Both the position numbers and the translations under genes were made by a program. A DNA stretch of 64,000 nt from Methanospirillum lacunae (GTDB taxonomy: Archaea > Halobacteriota > Methanomicrobia > Methanomicrobiales > Methanospirillaceae), in NCBI RefSeq assembly GCF_046195335.1, contig NZ_CP176093.1; one strand, given 5' to 3'. Below, one piece after another: positions 35,071 through 44,188 of the stretch. Every line of letters starts with the position of its first letter. The stretch's first letter is position 1. A model generated the notes under the pieces. That model worked only from the letters and a program-made list of their open reading frames with translations. It did no database searches and had not been told where the DNA came from.

Positions 35071-36231
35071 ATGAGTAAAAAATGTGATGGATTACGTCGG
35101 AGAATAATTCCTGCTTTGGTATCGATTTTGTTCTTTTGTTCTCTTATCTCTGTGTCTTCTGCTGTGACATTGACAATTCAGAATGTAACTATTGCTGGCA
35201 CAGGTTCTACCGGTTCTTCTGCTCTGGTCTTGGATTCGGTACCGAATGGACTCGCGGGCTTTAAAATTGATACCTCGATGACCCCTGTTGGAATTGCGAG
35301 GCCTGTATCTGTTACATTTCCATCAGTGTATACGATGAAAAACAGCACCACTCTGCCTGCTGATCAAGTGAGGGTTGTTGGTGTTGATCTCACGGGTGGG
35401 ATAGAAGCTGGCGCAACAAATGTGACTCTCTGTACTTTTTCTATGGAAGGAGTTGCTACAGGTACCACGAGTATGGTAGCATCAATTGGGGAACTGACAG
35501 ATGATAGTGGTTCACCAATAAGTGCAACAATAGTCAATTCAACGATAACTGTCGGTTCGGCCACTCCTGCCCCTACTGCATCACCTACTGTCACGGTCAC
35601 AGCGACGTCAACTCCGACAGCAACACCCACTTCTTTCCCTACGGTGACCCCTACTGTCACCATTTCACCAACTCCGGTTCCTGGAACTGTTGATTTTACT
35701 GCATCACCAAGTTCGGGCGCTGCCCCTTTGACGGTCGTCTTTACTCCTCTGGTTAATGGTTCTGTATCCGGGTACATCTGGTCTTTTGGGGATGGTACTT
35801 CGTCCGATCTTCAAAGTCCGTCTCATGTATATGCATCAGGTACCTACCCGGTTTCATTAACGGTTACCTTTTCTGAAGGGGGAACTGCATCAGTAACAAA
35901 ACCGGGATATATTATAGTGAATAGTAGTGGGCCAACTCCGACAAAAACGGCAACATCTACTCCAACTCCAACCCCTGTCCCTCTAGTTGCGAATTTTTCT
36001 GCAACTCCAGTGACAGGAGTGCCACCCTTATCTGTCCAATTTGTTGATCGTTCTGAGGGAATTCCCACAAAATGGCACTGGAACTTTGGCGACGGTGTAT
36101 ATTCCACTGTAATGAACCCCTTACACGTGTACGGGGGCATCGGGCGATATACAGTTACACTTGAGGTTGAGAACAATGACAATTCAGCCATTGTCAGGAA
36201 AACCTCAATTATAGAGACAAAATCAAAATAA
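35071..36231 (+). CDS. Secreted cohesin-like / double PKD protein
   Basis: Translation from ATG 35071, preceded by GGTTGAGATC, gives about 386 residues (an ATG at 35050 is possible). A signal peptide (ALVSILFFCSLISVSSA) leads into a cohesin-like domain that is paralogous to the one at 33527 (shared GLAGFK, VDLTGG, AGATNV, GELTDDSG). Then come a Thr/Pro-rich linker, one PKD (YIWSFGDGTS), a second Thr/Pro linker and a second PKD (WHWNFGDGVYS). There is no membrane anchor and no enzyme domain. Placed 53 bases after the previous gene, it is probably in the same transcript. Confidence 0.82.
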   Translation: MSKKCDGLRRRIIPALVSILFFCSLISVSSAVTLTIQNVTIAGTGSTGSSALVLDSVPNGLAGFKIDTSMTPVGIARPVSVTFPSVYTMKNSTTLPADQVRVVGVDLTGGIEAGATNVTLCTFSMEGVATGTTSMVASIGELTDDSGSPISATIVNSTITVGSATPAPTASPTVTVTATSTPTATPTSFPTVTPTVTISPTPVPGTVDFTASPSSGAAPLTVVFTPLVNGSVSGYIWSFGDGTSSDLQSPSHVYASGTYPVSLTVTFSEGGTASVTKPGYIIVNSSGPTPTKTATSTPTPTPVPLVANFSATPVTGVPPLSVQFVDRSEGIPTKWHWNFGDGVYSTVMNPLHVYGGIGRYTVTLEVENNDNSAIVRKTSIIETKSK

Positions 36232-36263
36232 TTTTTTTTAATTAAGAATCTGGGCATCAATAT

Positions 36264-38486
36264 TTATTGTCTGCTCATTCCTGCCCAAACACATTGACCG
36301 TATGAGATACACCCATCACCAAGTGGATATTCTCTGTTGATAACCAGTTTCATTCCCTGTGTTTTGACCTCTTCTGCAATCGTTCTTCTTATTGCTTCAT
36401 TATATGAAACACCCCCTGAGAGTGCGATATTCGTATATCCCTCTTCTTCGGCAGCGTCAATCGCGAGTTTAGCGATACCCCGTGCAAGGTTAAATTGGAA
36501 TGAGGAAGCAATCGTTTGAATTGCACTTGCATCACTTTCAGACCTGGCGTACTTATCCCTGGTGATCATGAGGAGGGATGAAGTATCAAGAATTCTACTG
36601 TCTTGGTCCTTTCCAAAGGATAGTGGCCACAGTTCTGGTTTCACTCCCCATGCTGCAGATTCAAGTTTCATCGCAGGTTCTCCATCATAGGTTTTTTGTC
36701 TACAGATCCCTAGGAGTGCAGCTGCTGCATCAAGGATTCTCCCTGTACTTGTTGTCTGAACTGTATTGAACCGTTTACTAACCTGCTGGCTTAAAATTTT
36801 AAGGTCTGGCTCACTCCAGCCTCGCGAAGTTAAGATCTGTTCTGTCTGCTCATCTGGAAGGATCCCATACAACATTCGTTCAGGGAATTTTGTTGCTAAA
36901 TCTCCGCCTGGCATTAAAACCGGTTGCAGATGGGCAACGCGACTCAAATGAGGTACCTCACCGGTAAAGATCTCTCCTCCCCATACTGTACCGTCAGTTC
37001 CATACCCAACACCATCAATGGCAATGCCAACGCATGGATCCTGGCAGGCAGCGGCAATATGGGCCATATGATGCTGAACTGGAATAATTGTGGCACCGAT
37101 ATCTTCAGCCATCTCCTTAGCAAAACGTGTTGAGAGAAACTGAGGATGAAGATCGTGGGCAATTACTTTGATATTTGGTTTTAACAGGCTGGAAAGTCTT
37201 TCTATTGTCTCTGTCAGGTAGGCGAAGGTAGCAGGATTTCTAACATTTCCTATATGGGGTGAGGTTATTGTGAACCCATCCCGGTAAATAGTGACATTTG
37301 CATTGAGTTCAGGGCCTACCCCCAGAATGGCCTCGTTTCCAAGGTCATGTGCCACCCTCCTTGGTGCGAGTCCCCGGGAAAGCCTGATAATCAGGTTTTT
37401 TCTGATTACTGAGTCATCACAACGGTTTACGATATCCCGATTGTGAGTGAGGATATATCCAACCGTTTTTGATAACCTGGAAACAATCTGCTCCTGATCC
37501 GTTATCATAGGATACCCGGGGACATTGGCACTGGTCATGATCAGGAATGGAGATTTAAGGGCTGCGAAGATCAGGTGATGCAATCCGGTATATGGGAGCA
37601 TACAGCCGACAGTGTGTAGATTACTTACATGTGAAATTGCTGTAGGATCCTTCTTGTCAAGAACCATTATTGGAGCAGCCGGACTCCTCAAAGTTATTTC
37701 CTCTTCATTTGAGATATCGGTGAGTTTCCGGATAACGTCCAGATGAGCCATGATGGCAAGAGGTTGCTCAGGTCTGCCAAGCCGCTTTTTGAGTTCTTCG
37801 GCGACATCCCCGATGCAGGCGATATGAAACCCTCCTATTCCTCTGATTGCTAAAATTTCACCCTGATCAAGGAGTTTTGATGTTTCTTTGATGGGATCCT
37901 GGATTTGTAGGATCTCTCCTGTACTAGTAAGAAGGGTAAGTTGTGGTCCACAGGAGTTACAGGCTATGGTCTGGGCATGGTGCCGGCGACAAAGCGGATC
38001 TACGTATTCAGTTGTGCATTCATTACAAGGGGGGAATTCATCCATCGCTGTACGTTCCCGGTCATAAGGGAGTGTTCTGATGATCGAGTATCGTGGTCCA
38101 CAGTTCACACATGAGGTGGCAAAATAACCTTCATATCTTCCTGATATCCTAAATATATCTTCAATACAGTCGTCACAGGTTGCAACATCAGGTGGAATAA
38201 GTCCGGTGAGAGATCCCTCGGCACTTGGAATTATTGAAAATGAGTCCGGCCATGGACCTTGTATGGGAAGGGTTTCTACTGAGTCTATCACTGAGAGGGG
38301 TGTTCCGTCAGCAACAAGGTCTCTAAACTTTTCGAACTTATCACCATAGGCGTTAATACGGACTTCTGACCCGGCATTCTGGACTGTTCCAACTATTCCG
38401 AGTTCATGTGCTTTTGCATAGACAAAAGGACGGAACCCCACACCCTGTACGATACCCCTGATAATTATCCGGCCCTGTCTTTCCAT
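36264..38486 (-). CDS. hypF: Carbamoyltransferase HypF
   Basis: A 740-residue enzyme that makes the CN ligands of [NiFe]-hydrogenase by carbamoylating HypE. Domains: an acylphosphatase-like domain (GIVQGVGFRPFVY, residues 1-90), two zinc fingers (CDDC ... CVNC and CNEC ... CRRHHA, about 105-185), a YrdC-like domain (GEILAIRGIGGFH, about 200-385) and a Kae1-like carbamoyltransferase (VQHHMAHIAAACQD; ALSGGVSYNEA, about 390-740). It is convergent with the secreted-protein set and divergent from the regulator at 38544. hypB is about 26 kb away. Confidence 0.96.
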   Translation of the reverse strand: MERQGRIIIRGIVQGVGFRPFVYAKAHELGIVGTVQNAGSEVRINAYGDKFEKFRDLVADGTPLSVIDSVETLPIQGPWPDSFSIIPSAEGSLTGLIPPDVATCDDCIEDIFRISGRYEGYFATSCVNCGPRYSIIRTLPYDRERTAMDEFPPCNECTTEYVDPLCRRHHAQTIACNSCGPQLTLLTSTGEILQIQDPIKETSKLLDQGEILAIRGIGGFHIACIGDVAEELKKRLGRPEQPLAIMAHLDVIRKLTDISNEEEITLRSPAAPIMVLDKKDPTAISHVSNLHTVGCMLPYTGLHHLIFAALKSPFLIMTSANVPGYPMITDQEQIVSRLSKTVGYILTHNRDIVNRCDDSVIRKNLIIRLSRGLAPRRVAHDLGNEAILGVGPELNANVTIYRDGFTITSPHIGNVRNPATFAYLTETIERLSSLLKPNIKVIAHDLHPQFLSTRFAKEMAEDIGATIIPVQHHMAHIAAACQDPCVGIAIDGVGYGTDGTVWGGEIFTGEVPHLSRVAHLQPVLMPGGDLATKFPERMLYGILPDEQTEQILTSRGWSEPDLKILSQQVSKRFNTVQTTSTGRILDAAAALLGICRQKTYDGEPAMKLESAAWGVKPELWPLSFGKDQDSRILDTSSLLMITRDKYARSESDASAIQTIASSFQFNLARGIAKLAIDAAEEEGYTNIALSGGVSYNEAIRRTIAEEVKTQGMKLVINREYPLGDGCISYGQCVWAGMSRQ

Positions 38487-38543
38487 TACTCACACAACAA
38501 ACCTTTATTTTTTTATCAGACGTTATAATTATAGGGTTTTGAA

Positions 38544-39050
38544 TTGACGGGTCATATCAGAATAGTCAATGATCCCGTAGAACTGGTCCCGCTTTTTGTC
38601 ATCTTCAACAATACTGTCTATAAGAAGATTCTTGATATGCTGAACAAGAACTGGATGACCAGAAGCGAGATCGGTGATGTAGTGGGGGAAGACGGAGTCA
38701 GGGAGTGTCTGCTGATACTCAAGAAAGGCAACCTCCTTGAAGAGAAATGGCGCATGCCCGAGCCAGGTAAAAAGCCGGAAAAGGAGTATAAGGCAACATA
38801 TAGCAAATTCAGGGCCAACTTTCAGTGCAATTTCTCGGATCTTGCAGATCTGCTCTCGATTGCATTCTCTGAAGAATCAGAAATAGGAGTTAAGGGCGAT
38901 AGCCTTGAAGGAGAGTTATCTAAAGGAAACTCTTCAATAAATGACATTGCACGAAGGTTTAATGTAACCCCGATATACATTAAAGGAGTAGCAAAACGGG
39001 TTCCACACCTTGATGTGAAGGGCCAGGGACTGGTTATACTTGAAGAATGA
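38544..39050 (+). CDS. Winged-helix transcriptional regulator (ArsR-like, archaeal)
   Basis: A 168-residue protein starting at TTG 38544. The N-terminal half has a winged-helix layout (VYKKILDMLNKNWMTRSEIG, then LLILKKGNLLEEKWR), as in archaeal ArsR-type regulators; the C-terminal half has a second helical part (INDIARRFNVTPIYIKGVA). AT-rich promoter sequence ends a few bases before the TTG, so the transcript may be leaderless. It overlaps the next regulator gene by 11 bases. Targets are unknown. Confidence 0.7.
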   Translation: MTGHIRIVNDPVELVPLFVIFNNTVYKKILDMLNKNWMTRSEIGDVVGEDGVRECLLILKKGNLLEEKWRMPEPGKKPEKEYKATYSKFRANFQCNFSDLADLLSIAFSEESEIGVKGDSLEGELSKGNSSINDIARRFNVTPIYIKGVAKRVPHLDVKGQGLVILEE

Positions 39051-39846
39051 AGACGAGCCGGGATATACGATCCTGCGTAATAAACGGGATGTCTCCCGGT
39101 TTCAAATTCTTGTTGAAATAGCTGAGCATCAACCTGCAGTACGGCAGCAGGAGATTGCAGCAATGCTTGGGGTAACACCTCAGGCGATATCAGAATATAT
39201 CCGTGATCTGGTTGATGAAGGTATGATAAAGGCCCCTGGCAGGGGGAGATATGAGGTAACCCGTGAAGGGATTGAGTGGATCCTTCAGAATGCCGAGATG
39301 CTTGAAATCTATGCAAAGCATGTGAGGCATGACATTATCCATCAGGTCTCGGTATGGACAGCAATAGCGGCAGAGGATCTCCGAAAGGGCGACAGGGTAG
39401 GGGTGTACATGAAAGGGGGCATTTTATATGCATCCCGGAAACTGACTACTGCAAATGGTGAGATCGCGGTTGATACACCGAAAGGTGAGGAGACAGGGGT
39501 TGCTAAACTGGATGGGATTATCGATCACAAGGAGTCTATTGTCCAGGTATGTAAGGTTCCGAGGGTTGAGCGTGGAGGCTCACGAAATGTCAAACTCGAC
39601 CAACTTACCGAGGTTATCGGCGGGGTTTCGGTTGTCGCATGTGTCGGGCTTGAAGCCTGGGTCTCGCTCAAAAAAATCGGACGGGTGCCCGATCTCTATT
39701 TTGGTTCGCGTGAAGGTGTAATAGAAGCAGCTCTGCACGGCATCCCCTGCGGCATTGTGATTGTAGATGAGTTTTTCACCGAGTATCTGAAACAGCTTGA
39801 ACAGGCAGAGCTCAGTTATGAGATTCATGATCTGGTAGCTGCATGA
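39040..39846 (+). CDS. MarR-like winged-helix regulator with C-terminal sensor-like domain (DUF7839 type)
   Basis: A 268-residue protein with a likely TTG start at 39040. The first 85 residues form an HTH (QQEIAAMLGVTPQAISEYI) with a wing (GRGRYEVTREGIEW). The rest (about 95-268) resembles the conserved archaeal domain found with such HTHs and ends close to the downstream helicase. The start overlaps the upstream regulator by 11 bases and its stop overlaps the helicase ATG (ATGA), so the three genes are one operon. This set is conserved in other Methanomicrobiales in my recollection; function is not known. Confidence 0.75.
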   Translation: MKNEDEPGYTILRNKRDVSRFQILVEIAEHQPAVRQQEIAAMLGVTPQAISEYIRDLVDEGMIKAPGRGRYEVTREGIEWILQNAEMLEIYAKHVRHDIIHQVSVWTAIAAEDLRKGDRVGVYMKGGILYASRKLTTANGEIAVDTPKGEETGVAKLDGIIDHKESIVQVCKVPRVERGGSRNVKLDQLTEVIGGVSVVACVGLEAWVSLKKIGRVPDLYFGSREGVIEAALHGIPCGIVIVDEFFTEYLKQLEQAELSYEIHDLVAA

Positions 39847-41948
39847 AGGCAATCGTTCAGCCGACTAAAAAGTATTACAAGATCCTGTTTTTTGAAACTC
39901 ATCATGTAAATGCGACAGCCATCATAGAACTCATAGATACACCCAAGGGTATCAGGCCTTCCCATTACCGGATGAGGCGAGGGAGTGGTTCTGGGTACAG
40001 AAACCTGCCGACAAGGGATCTGGTCATTCACTTGAGGCGTGCAAAGGTTCGCCTCACCTGTCCAGATGGGCCATTTGAGGCTTTTTTGCATGATCTGCAG
40101 ATCCCGTTCACCTATGTTGAACTCTGTCGTTTCTGTCTGATGGAAGATCGCATTGCAGAACTGGACCGTGATCAGGCGATAATGTACGGAGAAGATGAGT
40201 GGATCTGCCTACCCTGTGCCCGTAAAGAACTCCGGCGTGAACTTGCCCACATGGGACGGTTGGGCAGGAATGCTCTCTCTCATCTTGATGAACTGCTTGA
40301 TAAGTACCGAAGTGTTGATCGGGTGCTTGCCACCATTGAGCCTGGTGAGCATTCTTTTGATCATACTCTCTATGATCGATTGATTGCCCATCCTGTTGTT
40401 GAGACTAGCAGGCTGGATGAGCTTCCCCTGCCCCGCCAGTTTGTAGATCTTGCCAATGTTGAGTCTCTGATGCCGGTCCAGCAGATTGCTGTAGAGGCCG
40501 GTCTTTTGTACGGGAAAGACCTCCTTGTGGTGGCAGCTACCGCAAGTGGAAAAACATTCATTGGTGAGATGGCTGGATTCAAGAATTTCCTTGAGAAGAG
40601 GGGTCGGATGATTTTCCTTGTCCCTCTGGTGGCACTCGCATTTCAGAAATACGATCGGTTTGCAAAAAAATATGGAAAGATCGCTGAGATATCCATCATC
40701 ACCGGAACAAGTCGTATCCAAATCAGTGACAACCGTCGCCCCGGGAACCGTGATCGGGGAGCTTCTATCATTATTGCGACGTATGAAGGAATTGACCACC
40801 TGCTCAGGTGTGGTATGAAACTGCATGACATCGGTACAGTGGTCATAGATGAAGTCCAGATGCTGGAGGATAAGGAGCGTGGGCATCGTGTTGACGGTCT
40901 TATTGCCAGGATGAAGTTCAACTCACCAAAAGCCCAGTTTTTGTATTTGAGTGCAACAATAGGACATCCAAAACTTCTTGCAAAGAAATTATCCTGTGAA
41001 CTGGTCCGGTATGATGAGCGCCCGGTGACCCTTGAGAGATATCTGGTTTTTCTTGAACGCCAGCAGAAGATACCCACAGAGAAGAAACTGGTCCAAGATG
41101 AGTACAACAAGGTCTCTTCTAAAGGATTTCATAATCAGACTATTATTTTTACCAATTCCCGGGCACGGTGTCATGTTATCTCTGACAAGTTAGGTGAAGG
41201 AGTGGCCCCTTACCACGCTGGTCTGACCCAGGAAGAGCGGCGCCATGTTGAAAACCAGTTTGAAAAAGGTGAGATCAGGGCTGTTGTCACAACTGCTGCT
41301 CTCGCAGCAGGCGTTGATTTCCCTGCATCACAGGTAATATTTGATTCACTGGCGATGGGAATTGAGTGGTTGACCGTGCAGGAGTTCCAGCAGATGTCAG
41401 GAAGGGCAGGACGACCTGATTACCATGATCTTGGAAAAGTGGTGATCCTTGCAGAACCAGGAGGGTCATACTCCCGGAGTTCACGGATGACTGAAGAAGA
41501 AGTTGCCATGGGTCTTCTGAAAGGCGAAATGGGAGAAGTTGCTCCTGTTTACACTCTAGAGCAGAGTTCTGAGATTTATGTTGCAAATGCTGTGGTGGCT
41601 GCAGGTGACCGAAATATAATGCAGAAGATTGAAGCGAGTCTTGTGGGTGAGCCTGAACCGGTCGAAGAACTTCTGTTGCAGAGGAATCTGGTCTTTCGTG
41701 AAGGGGGAACCATCCGCCTCACTCCTCTTTCCCGTCTGATGGCAGAACACTTCATTGGTGTGGAAAGGCTTACAAGAATCATTGATCTTGTAAAGGAAAC
41801 CAAAGATCCCCTTGAAATCCTTGCTGAGCTTGACTGTGCAACAGATGAAGAAGCTGCCCTTCTCCAGAGACAGAGAGGTAGGCAGGCAGAACTTCATGGT
41901 AGTCTCATGGAGAAAAGAAAAAAAAGGCCTGGAAAGAGACACCGCTGA
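39843..41948 (+). CDS. DUF5814-type ATP-dependent helicase with N-terminal zinc finger
   Basis: A 701-residue SF2 helicase. An N-terminal domain carries a zinc-finger-like CRFCLMED ... CLPCARKEL (about residues 98-123). Then motif I AATASGKTFIGEM (about 231-243), motif II VVIDEVQMLED (about 335-345), motif III LSATIGHP, motif V TAALAAGVDFPASQVI and motif VI FQQMSGRAGRPDYHD follow, as in Ski2/Hel308-like enzymes. The C-terminus is lysine/arginine rich (KKRPGKRHR). Located at the end of an operon with two HTH regulators. Role in DNA or RNA unwinding is inferred from the family only. Confidence 0.88.
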   Translation: MKAIVQPTKKYYKILFFETHHVNATAIIELIDTPKGIRPSHYRMRRGSGSGYRNLPTRDLVIHLRRAKVRLTCPDGPFEAFLHDLQIPFTYVELCRFCLMEDRIAELDRDQAIMYGEDEWICLPCARKELRRELAHMGRLGRNALSHLDELLDKYRSVDRVLATIEPGEHSFDHTLYDRLIAHPVVETSRLDELPLPRQFVDLANVESLMPVQQIAVEAGLLYGKDLLVVAATASGKTFIGEMAGFKNFLEKRGRMIFLVPLVALAFQKYDRFAKKYGKIAEISIITGTSRIQISDNRRPGNRDRGASIIIATYEGIDHLLRCGMKLHDIGTVVIDEVQMLEDKERGHRVDGLIARMKFNSPKAQFLYLSATIGHPKLLAKKLSCELVRYDERPVTLERYLVFLERQQKIPTEKKLVQDEYNKVSSKGFHNQTIIFTNSRARCHVISDKLGEGVAPYHAGLTQEERRHVENQFEKGEIRAVVTTAALAAGVDFPASQVIFDSLAMGIEWLTVQEFQQMSGRAGRPDYHDLGKVVILAEPGGSYSRSSRMTEEEVAMGLLKGEMGEVAPVYTLEQSSEIYVANAVVAAGDRNIMQKIEASLVGEPEPVEELLLQRNLVFREGGTIRLTPLSRLMAEHFIGVERLTRIIDLVKETKDPLEILAELDCATDEEAALLQRQRGRQAELHGSLMEKRKKRPGKRHR

Positions 41949-42341
41949 CCCTCATTATCATCACTTCTTACTGTATATCCTGTGGTGTTTCTCAAATTTT
42001 ACACCAAAATTGATGATTTTGTATGATTTTTTTCCTTTCATTAATTCTGTAGAATTTTGAGAAAAGTGTAATCATCTCTTTAATCACCTGCGTTTTAGAT
42101 CCATCAACCAATTATTCTTCCTGAATAACCTTCTGATGAGAATTGTCGATCACCATCACTAAAAAAATTTAAATAAGGTGGAAGACAACTTCTTACTAAC
42201 CCGGGCGGAGTAGATCCGTTCAGGTAAGTTTCGACTCCGAATCGTGGATTTTTGTAGTGCGTTTGTGCATTGGGAAAATCTTTAAGTAATTTACGATAAG
42301 AGAGTCAGCATTATTGGTGATCAAACAGGTGAATTGAAAAC
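41949..42341 (+). promoter_or_regulatory. amtB promoter with NrpR-like palindrome
   Basis: A 393-base non-coding region before the ammonium transporter. A good TATA box (TTTAAATAA, 42168-42176) is followed at once by GGAA-N6-TTCT (42180-42193), one base from the GGAA-N6-TTCC site that NrpR binds in methanogens to repress nitrogen genes. Its overlap with the promoter fits repression. Transcription from here would give a leader of about 145 nt. A GGTGA site at 42328-42332 precedes the ATG. The regulator gene is not in this window; binding is inference. Confidence 0.5.
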
Positions 42342-43556
42342 ATGGACATTGATACTGGAGCAACAGCATGGGTTTTAGCTTCCACTGCCCTGGTCATGAT
42401 CATGACCCCGGGTGTCGGGCTCTTCTATGGTGGATTGGTACGAAAGAAAAACCTCATCAATATGATCGCTCTTTCGCTCGTAGCATTCGCTGTAGTAAGC
42501 CTTCAGTGGGTTTTATTCGGATATTCGCTCGCATTCGGACCTGATGTAGGCGGCTTTATCGGATCACTGGCAAACCTCGGCCTTGCCGGAGTAGGTCAGG
42601 ATGGTGCAGTTATCGCCGGTACAGAACTGCCGGTTCCCGCCCTTCTCTACATGGTTTTCCAGCTGGTCTTTGCCACGGTTACGATGGCAATCATCACATC
42701 AGGAATGGCAGAGCGGGTAAAGTGGTCAGGATTCCTCGTCTTTGCCATCCTGTGGACTACCCTCGTGTATGATCCACTTGCCCACTGGGTTTGGGGTGGA
42801 GGATGGACTGCACAACTCGGTGCACTGGACTTTGCAGGAGGGACGGTTGTGCATATCAGTTCTGGGTTTGGTGCTCTTGCAGTAGCACTCGTCCTTGGTA
42901 AACGTATGGGATTTGGCGAACACTCCATGGAGCCAAATAACATTCCGGTAACCCTTCTTGGAGCAGCATTGCTTTGGTTTGGGTGGTTCGGATTCAACTC
43001 AGGGAGTGCAATCGCAGCAAACGGCCTTGCAGCAAGTGCATTTGTTGTGACTAACACCGCAGCAGCAGCTGGTGCAATTGCATGGATGCTTGCAAGCTGG
43101 GTTCATGGAAAGCCTGCCTCACTCGGTCTGGTATCAGGAGCCATTGCAGGTCTTGTTGCAATCACGCCAGCAGCAGGATTTGTTGACACCATGAGTTCCA
43201 TCGTCATTGGAGCTGTCGCAGGTGTACTCTGCTATGGTATGATGCTCTTCAGAATCAGAAAGGGCCTTGATGAAAGCCTTGATGCATGGGCCGTTCATGG
43301 AATGGGTGGCCTCTGGGGTGCACTCGCAACTGGTATATTTGCAGTAGCGGTTGTGGGTGGTAAGGATGGACTTCTTGCAGGGAATGCACAGCAGTTTATC
43401 TCCCAATGCATTGGAGCATTCGCTGCCATCGCTTACGCCTTCATACTTACCTACGTGCTTGCACTGGTTGTTGAAAAGACAATTGGTCTGCGTGTAAGTG
43501 AAGAAGAAGAGTACGTCGGACTTGACATCTCCCAGCATGGAGAGAGGATTCATTAA
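42342..43556 (+). CDS. amtB: Ammonium transporter Amt
   Basis: A 404-residue transporter with about 11 hydrophobic helices. Family motifs include MTPGVGLFYGGLVRKKN, VHISSGFGALAVAL and the conserved WFGFNSGSA; the conserved pore histidines sit in VHISSG and AVHGMGG. It passes ammonia/ammonium across the membrane. The start is preceded by AGGTGA. glnK follows 29 bases downstream, the standard pair in which the P-II protein blocks the transporter when nitrogen is plentiful. Confidence 0.96.
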   Translation: MDIDTGATAWVLASTALVMIMTPGVGLFYGGLVRKKNLINMIALSLVAFAVVSLQWVLFGYSLAFGPDVGGFIGSLANLGLAGVGQDGAVIAGTELPVPALLYMVFQLVFATVTMAIITSGMAERVKWSGFLVFAILWTTLVYDPLAHWVWGGGWTAQLGALDFAGGTVVHISSGFGALAVALVLGKRMGFGEHSMEPNNIPVTLLGAALLWFGWFGFNSGSAIAANGLAASAFVVTNTAAAAGAIAWMLASWVHGKPASLGLVSGAIAGLVAITPAAGFVDTMSSIVIGAVAGVLCYGMMLFRIRKGLDESLDAWAVHGMGGLWGALATGIFAVAVVGGKDGLLAGNAQQFISQCIGAFAAIAYAFILTYVLALVVEKTIGLRVSEEEEYVGLDISQHGERIH

Positions 43557-43585
43557 ACAGGCGCAACGATTAAAAAGGTACAACT

Positions 43586-43918
43586 ATGCAGCTCATAAAA
43601 GCAATTGTAAAACCTGAACGCCTCGATGCAGTAAAAGCTGCCCTTGAAGAGGCTGGATTCTTCGGCATGACCATTACTGAAGTCCAGGGCCGGGGAGAAC
43701 AGAAAGGAATCAGCCTTCAGTACCGTGGTGGTACAATCGAAGTGGATCTTATTCCAAAGGTTGAGATTGAACTTGTCGTGAGCGACAAGGATGCAGACGC
43801 TGTAATTGAATCTGTCAAGAAAGGGGCTTACACTGGCAAGATTGGAGATGGACGTATCTTTGTCATGCCTGTTAGCAAGTCGATCAAAATCAGGACCAAT
43901 GAGGTGATTACTGAGTAA
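43586..43918 (+). CDS. glnK: P-II signal protein GlnK-like
   Basis: A 110-residue P-II trimer protein with MQLIKAIVKPERLDAV, the T-loop (GRGEQKGISLQYRGGTIEVDLIPK in two parts: GRGEQKG and YRGGTIEVDLIPK), the B-loop TGKIGDGRIFV and a C-terminal tail. It binds ATP, ADP and 2-oxoglutarate and regulates AmtB. The tyrosine that is uridylylated in enterobacteria (in YRGxEY) is replaced by Ile here, so control is probably by ligands alone. It is downstream of amtB and likely co-expressed. Confidence 0.95.
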   Translation: MQLIKAIVKPERLDAVKAALEEAGFFGMTITEVQGRGEQKGISLQYRGGTIEVDLIPKVEIELVVSDKDADAVIESVKKGAYTGKIGDGRIFVMPVSKSIKIRTNEVITE

Positions 43919-44056
43919 GATTAATCTCACTCAGTTTTTCATATCCAAAAAACCTGAAAATTATCCCTTTTCACGCACACCTCTTGTAGAGTCTTGTCCG
44001 TGAAAAACATAGATCCATCTGGGAGTGTAATCTCCCGTCATCCCTTCAATATTATA

Positions 44057-44086
44057 AGGGAGTAATCCCTAGTACCTCCTTTTTTC
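44057..44086 (+). terminator. Possible terminator after glnK
   Basis: AGGGA (44057-44061), loop GTAA, TCCCT (44066-44070), then a T-rich run from 44080. Two further alternative hairpins lie just upstream (GGGAG/CTCCC near 44020-44035 and TCCCTT/AAGGGA at 44041-44061), giving a series of mutually exclusive pairings. The stretch is about 140 bases past the glnK stop and also close to the 3' end of serS on the other strand. Confidence 0.35.
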
Positions 44087-44188
44087 CCCTTCTAATTGGT
44101 CAACCATGTAATGTGGTCTACCTGTTTCAATCAGCAGATCATCTGCTTCAGAATGAAATAATCCTGGAAAAAAAGAAAAATGGAAGGA

